DNA from: an uncultured Capnocytophaga sp.
GTDB lineage: Bacteria > Bacteroidota > Bacteroidia > Flavobacteriales > Flavobacteriaceae
Length of the DNA stretch: 64,000 bases
Direction of reading: 5' to 3'
Assembly (NCBI RefSeq): GCF_937936315.1
Contig: NZ_CALGWU010000054.1
Span: forward strand, 16,564 to 80,563
A program made the position numbers and the translations under genes. Below the pieces are notes generated by a model. It ran no database searches and had not been told where the DNA came from. It worked only from the letters and a program-made list of their open reading frames with translations. Shown in pieces: positions 16,173-24,765 of this stretch (positions are counted from its first letter, which is position 1; each line of letters opens with the position of its first letter).

Positions 16173-19100
16173 CTAAAAGCTAGCATTAAGCCCCATTGTG
16201 AAAGTAAGAGGAATAGGGTAGCCATAATTAGGGTTTTCAGGGTCTTTACCAGTAAATGACTTGCTCTTGATTGTAAGGAGATTTTGTCCGCTTACATACA
16301 AGCGCAACTTGCTTAGTTTTACTCTTTCGGATAGTTCCTTAGGCAAAGTATAACCTAATTGTACATTGCGGAGTTTGAGGTATGATCCGTTTTCCACATA
16401 GTAAGTAGACATACGTCCTTCGTTGTTGTCGTCTACGCTTGATACACTTGGAATATCAGAATCAGGGTTGGTAACGGGGTCGAAAGCATCGAGCAAACGG
16501 CGACCTTTGTTTCCATAGGTATCTTGTACACTCCAAAAATCGGTGTGGCGTTTTACGTTAGAGACTACATCTACATTATGTACTCCTTGGAAGAAGACTG
16601 TAAAATCAAAGTTTTTGTACTCTAAATAGAAGTTAAGACCATAGATAAAATCAGGTTGTGGATTGCCTATCCAAGTGCGGTCGTCTTCATTTACTACACC
16701 ATCGTTGTTCAAATCGCGGTAACGAATACGACCGATACCTTTACCATTCTGTGTAGGGTGCTGATTCACCTCTTCTTGAGTTTTGAAGATACCATCGGCT
16801 ACATAGCCATAGAAGGCATTAGAACCTATAGGGCGACCTAAGCCATTATCCCATTTACCATTGCCCCCGTAAGAGTTGATTACAGAAGTAGGAAGTTCGG
16901 TAATCTTATTTCTGTTGGCTGCTATATTGGCGTTGATGTCATATTTAAGTCCGGCTTTAGTTTCATTGCGATAGCCCACTGATACTTCTAAACCTTTGTT
17001 CTCTACCGCAGCTCCATTTACCCATTGGTAAGCTCCTTCGCCTTTGATACCTGCGTAAGGAGGTTCTACCAAGATGTCTTTAGTGTTTTTAATATAATAT
17101 TCAGCAGAGCCATATAGACTATTATTGAAGAAACCGAAGTCAAGACCGAAGTTCGTTTGAGTAGTGGTTTCCCATTTGAGGTTTTTGTTACCGAGGCGTG
17201 TACGGCGGAATCCTGAAGCTAATTGCCCAGAGCCTTTACCTTCAATATCGTAAGAGGTTTTCCAGATACCGTTCCAAATGAAGTCGCCGGTTACCCCATA
17301 GTAAGGGTCGAAGATGTCATAAATAGCGTAGTTATTGATATCTTGGTTACCATTTTGTCCCCAACCAAAGCGCAACTTAAGTTCAGATACTATATTGCGA
17401 GTTTTCTCCATAAAAGATTCTTGAGAAAGGCGCCAACCTAAGTTGAACGCAGGGAAAGTACCCCAACGATTATCTTTAGCAAAACGTGAAGAGCCATCGC
17501 GGCGGAGGGTTACAGAAGCTAGGTATTTATTATCAAAAGCATAGTTGATTTTTCCGAAGAAAGAGAGCAACTTATATCCAGTAGAAGAACCGCTACCACT
17601 CACACCTCCTGTTGCCAATGTAGGCCACATATATTCAGGTGTTTCTATAGCGAGATTATTACCCTTGATAGCAAAATTGAGGTCTTCTTGCGAGAACATT
17701 TCCATACCTGCTAAGGTTTCAAAACGACTCTTGCCAAGTTCGAAGTCGTAAGTAGCTGTGTTTGCCCAGTTCCATTTAGTCCAGTGAGCTTGCTCGAGTT
17801 GAGAGAAAGTTCTTTCTTTACCTTCTTCCATAAATCCTGAAATATACGAACGGTTAAGTACGCGTTTGTAGAAATTACCATAGTCTATACCAAAGTTAGA
17901 ACGCACATTAAAACCTTTGATAGGCTGAATGTTGATAAAAGCATTACCAAACATACGCCAGTAGTTATAGCGATTATCCTTATTATCGGCTACAAGGCGC
18001 GCAGGGTTCTGACGGTCGGGCAATCCGTTTACAGGTCCGCCCCAGTGCTTGCCATCGGTAGTGCGCACAGGAATGAAAGGCACCGCTATCATTGCCGATT
18101 CGGTGATTTGATGAGGTTGTTCTACCTCACTAGTGCGGTTTACAGTGAAGTTTTCGCCTATAGTTACCACATCGCCAAAGAGCTTGTAATCGGTATTGAT
18201 ACGAGCCGAAAGACGAGAGAAGTCTGTATTTTTCACCAAACCATCATTGTTGTAGTAGCCCAAAGAAAGGAAGTAGTTACCTTTTTCAGTACCATTAGTT
18301 ACTGATAGGTTGTACGATTCGGTTACTCCCATACGGGTGATTTCCTTAAACCAATCGGTATTAGAAGGCAACATAGGGCTGCCTGTTTTATCAAAATACT
18401 CTCGTGGATAGTACAAATTGTTGAGAGTACTATGTCCATTGGCATCTGTGGTATAATCATAATGAATACCAAGAGGATTTTGGTTAGGGTTCCCTCCTCT
18501 ATTAACAGCTGCTTTCCAAAGTACTTGTGCGTACTCGTTAGCATTGAGCATTTTCATACGTGAGTGGAACATCGATATGGTAGTATAATGATCAAAATCT
18601 ACTTTCAGCACACCTTTCTTACCTTTTTTAGTGGTAATAACGATAACCCCATTGGCTGCACGCGACCCATAGATACTGGCAGCCGAAGCATCGCGCAATA
18701 CTTGTATGCTCTCTATATCGTTAGAGTTTAGCTCGTGCATACCGCCTTGGGTAGGTACCCCATCAATAATATAAAGAGGGTCATTGTTATTGAGCGTACC
18801 GATACCACGAATGCGAATAGTTGCCTTACCTGCAGGGCCTCCATTATCGGTTACTTGCATACCTGCTACACGACCTTGAAGGGCTTTCATAGGGTTATTT
18901 TCGGCGGTAGACATCATTTCGTTTACTTTTACTACCGAAACTGCCCCTGTAAGATCTGTTTTGCGTTCAGTACGATACCCCACAGAAACGGTAATTCCTT
19001 CTAAGGCTGTAACCTCTTCTTCTAAAGTTATACTTATATTCTTGCGCCCTTTCACAGCTACTGTTTGGGTTTTGTAGCCTATATATGAAAAGACCAAACT

Positions 19101-19316
19101 ATCAGTGGCAGCGACGGGATGAAGGGTGTAATTCCCGTCAAAATCAGTAGAAGCGCCTACTGTTTTGTTTTTCACCATCACCGTTACCCCCATCATAGGG
19201 CTATTATCGGCTTTTGCTTTTACCACTCCTTTTACCTCTTGAGCGAAAAGAGCGCCCGAAAAGTTACAAAGCAAAAGCGATAGTAAAATGCGTTTGTTTA
19301 TTTTTCTACTCATCAT
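16173..19316 (-). CDS. SusC/RagA TonB-dependent oligosaccharide transporter
   Basis: The start is placed at the ATG at 19316. A TACCTTTG promoter box at 19355-19348 lies inside the longest possible frame, and residues after 19316 form a proper signal peptide ending ALFAQ. The 1047-aa product has a CarboxypepD_reg-like domain right after the signal (GVVKAKADNSPMMGVTVMV). The plug carries IRIRGIGTLNNNDPLYIIDG and VLRDASAASIYGSRAANG, and is followed by a long beta-barrel ending in Phe. It imports fructan fragments using TonB energy. It is the first gene of the minus-strand operon. Confidence 0.95.
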   Translation of the reverse strand: MMSRKINKRILLSLLLCNFSGALFAQEVKGVVKAKADNSPMMGVTVMVKNKTVGASTDFDGNYTLHPVAATDSLVFSYIGYKTQTVAVKGRKNISITLEEEVTALEGITVSVGYRTERKTDLTGAVSVVKVNEMMSTAENNPMKALQGRVAGMQVTDNGGPAGKATIRIRGIGTLNNNDPLYIIDGVPTQGGMHELNSNDIESIQVLRDASAASIYGSRAANGVIVITTKKGKKGVLKVDFDHYTTISMFHSRMKMLNANEYAQVLWKAAVNRGGNPNQNPLGIHYDYTTDANGHSTLNNLYYPREYFDKTGSPMLPSNTDWFKEITRMGVTESYNLSVTNGTEKGNYFLSLGYYNNDGLVKNTDFSRLSARINTDYKLFGDVVTIGENFTVNRTSEVEQPHQITESAMIAVPFIPVRTTDGKHWGGPVNGLPDRQNPARLVADNKDNRYNYWRMFGNAFINIQPIKGFNVRSNFGIDYGNFYKRVLNRSYISGFMEEGKERTFSQLEQAHWTKWNWANTATYDFELGKSRFETLAGMEMFSQEDLNFAIKGNNLAIETPEYMWPTLATGGVSGSGSSTGYKLLSFFGKINYAFDNKYLASVTLRRDGSSRFAKDNRWGTFPAFNLGWRLSQESFMEKTRNIVSELKLRFGWGQNGNQDINNYAIYDIFDPYYGVTGDFIWNGIWKTSYDIEGKGSGQLASGFRRTRLGNKNLKWETTTQTNFGLDFGFFNNSLYGSAEYYIKNTKDILVEPPYAGIKGEGAYQWVNGAAVENKGLEVSVGYRNETKAGLKYDINANIAANRNKITELPTSVINSYGGNGKWDNGLGRPIGSNAFYGYVADGIFKTQEEVNQHPTQNGKGIGRIRYRDLNNDGVVNEDDRTWIGNPQPDFIYGLNFYLEYKNFDFTVFFQGVHNVDVVSNVKRHTDFWSVQDTYGNKGRRLLDAFDPVTNPDSDIPSVSSVDDNNEGRMSTYYVENGSYLKLRNVQLGYTLPKELSERVKLSKLRLYVSGQNLLTIKSKSFTGKDPENPNYGYPIPLTFTMGLNASF

Positions 19317-19347
19317 ATTGGTGTTTTTTGCGATTAATTTTCGGTGG

Positions 19348-19355
19348 CAAAGGTA
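19348..19355 (-). promoter_or_regulatory. -7 box of the SusC (fructan operon) promoter
   Basis: TACCTTTG on the minus strand, 32 bases before the chosen ATG. No TTTG sits at the standard 19-20 base spacing (the nearest is 24 away), which would suit a promoter that needs the hybrid two-component activator. Confidence 0.6.
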
Positions 19356-19541
19356 GAACAAAAGAAAGCAGAACACTATCAAAAACTGGTCAATTACTAA
19401 CAAATTTGTAGCTATTTTTTGATAGTAAGTAGTATACACAACAAACTAAAATACTATAAATGAGAAACTTCATTGTTTTTAACAAATAATGAACAAAAAA
19501 TGATAGCAATTTTTCTATTAGTTTCGTTTTAACAAAAACAA

Positions 19542-19573
19542 TTTGCTAATTTATTAATTACTTCATACTTTTG
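19542..19573 (+). promoter_or_regulatory. Promoter of the PCMD lipoprotein / barrel pair
   Basis: TTTG (19542-19545), 20 bases, TACTTTTG (19566-19573), then ATG at 19606. Divergent from the SusC promoter in the same gap. Confidence 0.75.
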
Positions 19574-19605
19574 CAATCTGTTTAACTCAACACTCATAAA
19601 TTAAT

Positions 19606-20694
19606 ATGAAAGTTCTAAAAATTTTTACCATTGCAGCCTTGCTGCTCATTTTGCAAAGCTGTATCAAAAACGAAGCTCCCAATGCTGAAGCCGATATCCT
19701 CACTTGTGAAGTAGATGGCAATATACTGATTCGCAAACCTATGATTCAAAATACTGAGATAAAACTCTACGTAAATGCTTGGGATGATGTAACAAACCTC
19801 GCTCCACGTTTTACTCTTACTCAAGGTGCAACTATCAGCCCTACAAGTGGTACTACCCGCGATTTTTCTACCCCTCAAACCTATGTGGTAACTTCCGAAG
19901 ATGGCAAATGGCAGAAAACTTATAAAGTAAGTTTCCTCTCCAATAATAATATTATCGCTCAATACTCTTTTGAAAATGCTCGCACCTCAAAAGGCTATTA
20001 CGTATTCTATGACTCCTCAGTAAGCGGACAAGAAATGGATTGGAGTAGCGGAAATGCAGGCTTTAAACTCACCAATTTATGGGGAACTATCCCTTTAGCC
20101 GACTATCCTACGACTCAATCAGATGAAGGGTATAAGGGTAAATGTGTGAAACTCACAACACGTAGTACCGGAAGTCTTGGAGCTGCCTTTGGAAAACCCA
20201 TTGCTGCAGGAAATCTCTTTACCGGAGAGTTTGACACTGGACCTTCTTTTTCTAATCCACTAAAAACCACTCGATTTGGAACTGCTTTCAATAAAAAACC
20301 TCTAGCTATCTCTGGTTATTACAAATACAAAGCTGGCAATAAATTTACCGATAAAGACAATAAAGAAGTTGCAAACCAAAAAGATAACTTCGATATTTAC
20401 GCTGTGTTCTATGAAACAAGTGACACCGTGCAATACCTTGATGGGTCAAATATCAAAACCCATCCTAATATTGTAATGATTGCTCAAATTGACAACAGAA
20501 AAGAAACCGATGAATGGACTCCTTTTACTATCACTTTCAAGGCTAAAGACGGTAAAAATATTGACCCTGAAAAACTGAAAAACAACAAGTATAACCTCGC
20601 TATCGTAATGAGTTCCAGTGAAGGTGGTGCCGAATTCCTAGGTGCAGTAGGCAGCACTCTCTATATAGACGAAATGCAACTTTACTACGAATAA
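19606..20694 (+). CDS. PCMD-domain lipoprotein, putative carbohydrate-related
   Basis: A lipoprotein signal ends at LQSC (Cys19). Residues about 30-110 are an Ig/PKD-like module of the kind also seen in the DUF4960 protein (ATISPTSGTTRDFSTPQTY). The C-terminal 240 residues fit the PCMD type (putative carbohydrate metabolism domain), with GYKGKCVKLTTRSTG, ISGYYKYKAG and a closing LYIDEMQLYY. PCMD proteins have a beta-sandwich fold and are common near glycan-utilisation loci. It is transcribed divergently from SusC and followed after 22 bases by a beta-barrel gene, probably in one operon. Direct involvement in fructan use is only suggested by position. Confidence 0.75.
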   Translation: MKVLKIFTIAALLLILQSCIKNEAPNAEADILTCEVDGNILIRKPMIQNTEIKLYVNAWDDVTNLAPRFTLTQGATISPTSGTTRDFSTPQTYVVTSEDGKWQKTYKVSFLSNNNIIAQYSFENARTSKGYYVFYDSSVSGQEMDWSSGNAGFKLTNLWGTIPLADYPTTQSDEGYKGKCVKLTTRSTGSLGAAFGKPIAAGNLFTGEFDTGPSFSNPLKTTRFGTAFNKKPLAISGYYKYKAGNKFTDKDNKEVANQKDNFDIYAVFYETSDTVQYLDGSNIKTHPNIVMIAQIDNRKETDEWTPFTITFKAKDGKNIDPEKLKNNKYNLAIVMSSSEGGAEFLGAVGSTLYIDEMQLYYE

Positions 20695-20716
20695 TAAAAA
20701 AAACAGACTACCATCA

Positions 20717-21484
20717 ATGAAAAAATATATCATCACAGCCCTTATGGGCATTAGCTTAACAAGTGTTCAAGCACAAGAAGATCGCACTCAGGCTCTTGTA
20801 CAATCAGAAGAAAAAGGTTGGGAATACGAACTCCGTGCAGGGGTACTCATAGGAGGTGCAAGTCCGCACGGCATACCTCAAGAAATTCGCAAGATAGGCA
20901 GTTATAGCCCTAAATTCAACGGAAGCATTGAGGGAGTAGTTACCAAATGGATTACCCCTAAAGTAGGTTTTTCAGCTGGATTGCGCTTAGAAGAAAAAGG
21001 TATGGAAACCGATGCTACAGTTAAAAACTATAGTATGGAAATTATCCAAGAAAACTCGCGTTTAGCAGGCTATTGGACGGGCGATGTACACACTAACTAC
21101 AAAAGTTCGTTCGTTACACTTCCTATTAGTGCAAATTATCGATTTTCTAACCGATGGAAAGTGCGTTTAGGGGTGTTTGCGTCTTACCGTATGGATGGAG
21201 ATTTTTCAGGGTATGTAGGAAATGGCTACTTAAGAGAAGGTACTCCTATAGGCAACAAAATTTCTATTAACGACGGACAAACAGCCACTTACAACTTCTC
21301 TTCTAATCTCCGTCATTGGTTGTGGGGAGAGCAAGTTGGCGTATCTTGGCAAGCCTTTAAACATTTCAACATCAACGCCGAACTAACTGCTGGAATGAAT
21401 GATATTTTTACAAAAGACTTCAAAACCATAACCTTTAATATGTACCCTATCTATATGAATATAGGTTTTGGCTATCATTTCTAA
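20717..21484 (+). CDS. Outer-membrane beta-barrel protein (porin-like)
   Basis: 255 aa with a signal peptide ending SVQAQ. Alternating aromatic strands (YRFSNRWKVRLGVFASYRM, MNIGFGYHF) end in Phe, the mark of an outer-membrane barrel. No enzymatic motif is seen. A second copy with very high identity lies at 23285-24068 but is frameshifted at its signal peptide. The pair and the Thr-rich lipoprotein between them look like a duplicated surface cassette. It closes the operon begun by the PCMD gene and is followed by a strong terminator. Confidence 0.8.
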   Translation: MKKYIITALMGISLTSVQAQEDRTQALVQSEEKGWEYELRAGVLIGGASPHGIPQEIRKIGSYSPKFNGSIEGVVTKWITPKVGFSAGLRLEEKGMETDATVKNYSMEIIQENSRLAGYWTGDVHTNYKSSFVTLPISANYRFSNRWKVRLGVFASYRMDGDFSGYVGNGYLREGTPIGNKISINDGQTATYNFSSNLRHWLWGEQVGVSWQAFKHFNINAELTAGMNDIFTKDFKTITFNMYPIYMNIGFGYHF

Positions 21485-21566
21485 GTAATTTTACAAAAAC
21501 TTTCTAAATAGCTACACTTTGCCAAAGCTGTTCGAACTGATAATCAATTATTTTTTATTATATTTT

Positions 21567-21602
21567 GTGAGGATGTTGTGCAAACGTCCTCACATTTTTT
21601 TT
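21567..21602 (+). terminator. Rho-independent terminator after the beta-barrel gene
   Basis: GTGAGGATGTT and AACGTCCTCAC pair over 11 positions (one G-T) around a short loop, followed by a run of T. Confidence 0.85.
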
Positions 21603-21737
21603 AACTCTTCTCCTTAATATTTTCCTCTCCTTTAAATTAAAAAATTAAAGAAAATAATTTTAACAAAATCGTAACTAAAAGATTGACTTTTACTTACGTT
21701 TAAATCGTAAAATTTTCTAAAAAAAGTTAATTTTTTA

Positions 21738-21769
21738 TTTGTTTATATTATAAGTTTGTTATACTTTTG
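21738..21769 (+). promoter_or_regulatory. Promoter of the Thr-rich repeat lipoprotein
   Basis: TTTG (21738-21741), 20 bases, TACTTTTG (21762-21769); the ATG follows 41 bases later at 21811. Confidence 0.75.
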
Positions 21770-21810
21770 TCCCGAAAAACAACGCCAATAACGTTAAATT
21801 TATAGATAGT

Positions 21811-23127
21811 ATGAAAAACATGTATTCTTTCTGGGCAATATTTTGCCTATTCACTCTTTTTGTAGTGAGTTGTTCTAAGGACGACGAGACTACTGATCCC
21901 GTAGGTACTAAAACCTCTACTAACCAAACGGGAACAACTTCTAAAACTACCCAAACCGGTACTACCTCTGTTACTACTCAAACGGGTACAACTACTAACA
22001 CTACCCAAACTGGCACTACCTCTGCCACTACACAAACAGGTACAACTACTAACACTACACAAACAGCTATAGTGGAAGTAATTGTAAGTGGCGAAGTGAA
22101 CGGCATTAACTTAAAAGTTACAGACGCTCCTGCAAACCAAAACCCTAAAACAATAGCTAATGTACCTTTAAAGAGTGCTAACACCAAGTTTGAAGCAAAT
22201 AAACACATTGGTAAAACCCTTTACTTTGTGTTAGAGAAAAATGGTGATCCTATATCCGATGTGGTTGAAAAAGAAATCCGCGCTGGTGATAACATCTTGA
22301 ACCTCACCGTTAAAAAGAAAAAAGAAGATGGTAAGGCTACTGTAAACATCAAAGTAACCCAAGACGGAAAACCCGTTACTAATAAAAAAGTATATGGCGT
22401 AGGCGGAACTTTCAGATTTGAAAGTATAACAAATCTCCTTGAAAGTACAAATGGTAATGAGGACTATATTTCAGGACAAGTAGAACTGACAGGCAACACC
22501 AATAATGAGGGTATTGTACGCTTCGTTTTTACTCCAGAAGAAAAAAACATCATTGATTATCACTTTTTTATCCTCACTGAAGAAGCCCCTTTTTATCTAT
22601 CTGTTGATGTAAATCTCGACGGAAATCTAAAAGAAGCTACTATCAATATCCCTAAAAAATCTATGATTACTTTTACCGTTACTGATAGTGAAAACGAAGC
22701 CGTAGCAGACGCTACCGTCAGCATCAATAACATCTCTCTAAGAACTAACGATAAAGGAAATCTAATATTTTCTTTACCAATGAAATCTTACGACTATTCT
22801 GTTACTCTTCCTTGTGGAACTACTAAAAAAGGAAAAATAACTGTTGATGCTAACAAAGTTGAAAACGTAAAATTTGACACTGCTGAACGTGGACAAATAA
22901 TCGTTGAAAATAAAACTGATAAGAAATGTACTGTGAAGTTTAAAGATAAAAACTATGAATTAGAAGCTGGTGCTACTAAAACATTTTCAAAACTAAAAAT
23001 CTATAATATCATTTATGATGTTGATTTTTATGTAAATGGTAAACGAATAGAAAAACTTTACAATGGAATGCTTACTTGCAGTCAAAAGAGCATAACCTTC
23101 AGTTTAAATCCTGAAGATGTTAAATAA
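21811..23127 (+). CDS. Surface lipoprotein with Thr-rich stalk and Ig-like modules
   Basis: 438 aa. The signal ends VVSC (Cys21), and the residues SKDDE directly after it match the lipoprotein surface-export signal known from Capnocytophaga, so the protein is probably exposed on the cell. Residues about 40-84 are five 9-residue Thr/Gln/Gly repeats (TGTTSKTTQ type) forming a flexible stalk. Beta-rich modules follow, including two that resemble carboxypeptidase-regulatory or Ig-like domains (VTDSENEAVADATVSINNI, KVTQDGKPVTNKKVYGVGG). It has its own promoter and terminator. The function is unknown; adhesin-like or cell-surface structural roles are possible. Confidence 0.75.
   Translation: MKNMYSFWAIFCLFTLFVVSCSKDDETTDPVGTKTSTNQTGTTSKTTQTGTTSVTTQTGTTTNTTQTGTTSATTQTGTTTNTTQTAIVEVIVSGEVNGINLKVTDAPANQNPKTIANVPLKSANTKFEANKHIGKTLYFVLEKNGDPISDVVEKEIRAGDNILNLTVKKKKEDGKATVNIKVTQDGKPVTNKKVYGVGGTFRFESITNLLESTNGNEDYISGQVELTGNTNNEGIVRFVFTPEEKNIIDYHFFILTEEAPFYLSVDVNLDGNLKEATINIPKKSMITFTVTDSENEAVADATVSINNISLRTNDKGNLIFSLPMKSYDYSVTLPCGTTKKGKITVDANKVENVKFDTAERGQIIVENKTDKKCTVKFKDKNYELEAGATKTFSKLKIYNIIYDVDFYVNGKRIEKLYNGMLTCSQKSITFSLNPEDVK
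21928..22062 (+). repeat. 27-bp coding tandem repeat, five copies
   Basis: Five 27-base units encode TGTTSKTTQ, TGTTSVTTQ, TGTTTNTTQ, TGTTSATTQ and TGTTTNTTQ. Synonymous differences between units show that the array is not newly made, yet its length could still vary between strains. Confidence 0.85.
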
Positions 23128-23152
23128 TGTCTTTCCTAAAATAATTTATTTA

Positions 23153-23185
23153 AGAGGTTAGCTTTTTTAGCTAACCTCTTTTTTT
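23153..23185 (+). terminator. Rho-independent terminator after the repeat lipoprotein
   Basis: AGAGGTTAGCT and AGCTAACCTCT form a perfect 11-bp stem with a T-rich loop and a T7 tail. Confidence 0.9.
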
Positions 23186-23284
23186 GTTGCTAAATGCGGT
23201 TTTTGCACAGTTTTTGCTGTCTTTCTTCGTTAAACATCAATAGTTACTAAAAATGATCTATCATATTAAAGGAATGGGATCACT

Positions 23285-24068
23285 ATGAATAATAAAGTTA
23301 TGAAAACAAATATTTTTGTTGTATGTTTAATACTATTTGGCAGTTTGTTACACGCTCAAAAATGAACGTACTGAAACGCTTATACAATCAGAAGAAAAAG
23401 GTTGGGAATACGAGCTAAAAGCGGGTGTAAACATCGGGGGAGCAAGCCCTACGCCCCTTCCTGAAGAAATTCGCAAAATAAAAGGGTACAGCCCCAAATT
23501 CAACGGCTCTTTTGAAGGTACTGCCACCAAATGGCTCACCCCTAAATGGGGTATCTCAGCAGGTTTGCGCTTAGAAGAAAAAGGTATGGAAACTGATGCA
23601 AATGTAAAGAACTACGGAATGGAGATTATAGAACAAGGTAACCACGTGGCTGGTTTTTGGACAGGCGATGTGCATACAGTCTATAAAAGTTCATTCATCA
23701 CCTTACCTATAGCGGTGAATTATCGCCTTGCAAGTCGTTGGAAAATTCATTTGGGAATATTCGCTTCTTACCGTATGGACGGCAATTTCTCAGGCTATGT
23801 AACCGAAGGTTATTTACGTGAAGGTAGCCCAATAGACGAAAAAGTAAGTTTTTCTAACGGGCAAACCGCTTCTTATGATTTTAGCAATCATCTCCGCCAT
23901 TGGCATTGGGGCACACTGATAGGAGGCTCTTGGCAAGCGTTCAAGCATTTCAATATCAATGCTGAACTCACCTACGGAACAAATAATATCTTTAAAAAGG
24001 ACTTTAAAACAATTACTTTTGATATGTATCCTATCTATATGAATATAGGTTTTGGGTATCACTTTTAA
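23285..24068 (+). pseudogene. Beta-barrel paralogue with frameshift at the signal peptide
   Basis: From ATG 23285 or 23300 the sequence encodes a good signal peptide, MKTNIFVVCLILFGSLLHAQ, which then hits TGA at 23363-23365. One base over, the frame continues as NERTETLIQSEEKGWEYEL to the end at 24068, nearly identical to the intact barrel at 20717-21484. Removing one A from the A5 run at 23358-23362 would join them as HAQNERTE, matching the paralogue's QAQEDRTQ. The barrel body is otherwise intact, so the mutation is recent, or it is a phase-variable switch or a sequence error. As written, the body lacks a signal peptide and would not reach the outer membrane. Confidence 0.85.
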
Positions 24069-24103
24069 GCACTTTATAATATCTTAATCCTTAAAAGAAA
24101 TAT

Positions 24104-24667
24104 ATGACAATGTTATTTGTAAAAAATATGGTCTGCCATCGTTGTATAATAGTACTCGATGAACAGTTAAAAGCGTTAGGTTTAACACCACAAAGCATCA
24201 ATTTGGGTGAAATTACTTTTACACAGGAACTTTCTTCTGATGAGATACAAGCTATCAAACAAGCTCTCTTACCCTTAGGATTTGAGGTGATGAACGATAA
24301 GAAAAGTGTTCTTATTGAAAAAATTAAATCTATCATTATCAATTTGATACATAACCAAGACAACAAACTATCGTTTAACCTTTCTGAAATACTCAGCAGT
24401 GAATTAGGTCGAGATTACGGGGCTTTATCGCGTTTGTTTTCTGAGATAGAAGGCAGAACTATTGAAAAATTCTTTATTGCTCAAAAGATTGAGAGAGCAA
24501 AGGAACTCTTAGTATATGACGAACTGACGCTTAGTGAAATAGCTTATCAACTCAACTATTCAAGCGTAGCGCACTTAAGCAATCAGTTTAAAAAAGTTAC
24601 AGGACTCACCCCTAGCTTTTTCAAGCAGATAAAAGATAACAAACGTAAGTCTTTAGATGAGGTTTAA
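24104..24667 (+). CDS. AraC-family regulator with N-terminal metal-binding-like domain
   Basis: 187 aa. Residues 1-65 look like a heavy-metal-associated domain reduced to one CxxC (Cys11 and Cys14 in NMVCHRC). Residues about 85-182 form an AraC-type HTH with AKELLVYDELTLSEIAYQLNYSS and HLSNQFKKVTGLTPSFFK. It directly precedes the copper ATPase gene on the same strand, so a copper-responsive activator of that gene is the obvious proposal. Proteins of this shape accompany copper genes in many Bacteroidota. Metal identity is inferred only. Confidence 0.8.
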   Translation: MTMLFVKNMVCHRCIIVLDEQLKALGLTPQSINLGEITFTQELSSDEIQAIKQALLPLGFEVMNDKKSVLIEKIKSIIINLIHNQDNKLSFNLSEILSSELGRDYGALSRLFSEIEGRTIEKFFIAQKIERAKELLVYDELTLSEIAYQLNYSSVAHLSNQFKKVTGLTPSFFKQIKDNKRKSLDEV

Positions 24668-24720
24668 AATCTTACAAATTAAATACAAAATTGTGTAATA
24701 TCCAAGTAGATGTTTTGCTG

Positions 24721-24728
24721 TATCTTTG
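24721..24728 (+). promoter_or_regulatory. -7 box upstream of copA
   Basis: TATCTTTG, 37 bases before the copA start. No TTTG at the usual -33 distance, consistent with activator-dependent transcription, perhaps by the AraC-type protein encoded upstream. Confidence 0.55.
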
Positions 24729-24765
24729 CAGCGTAAAACAAATAACTTTTTAACATTTACAATTT

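Larger units (their letters stand above)
21485..21810. other. Intergenic region with terminator and promoter
   Basis: This 326-base gap contains a CTTTGCCAAAG motif (21517-21527), the terminator at 21567-21602 and the promoter at 21738-21769. The rest is AT-rich with no gene seen. Confidence 0.6.

Noticed and set aside
19317..19439. Forty-one extra residues before the SusC signal peptide
   Set aside because: They cover the TACCTTTG promoter box and would hide the signal peptide.
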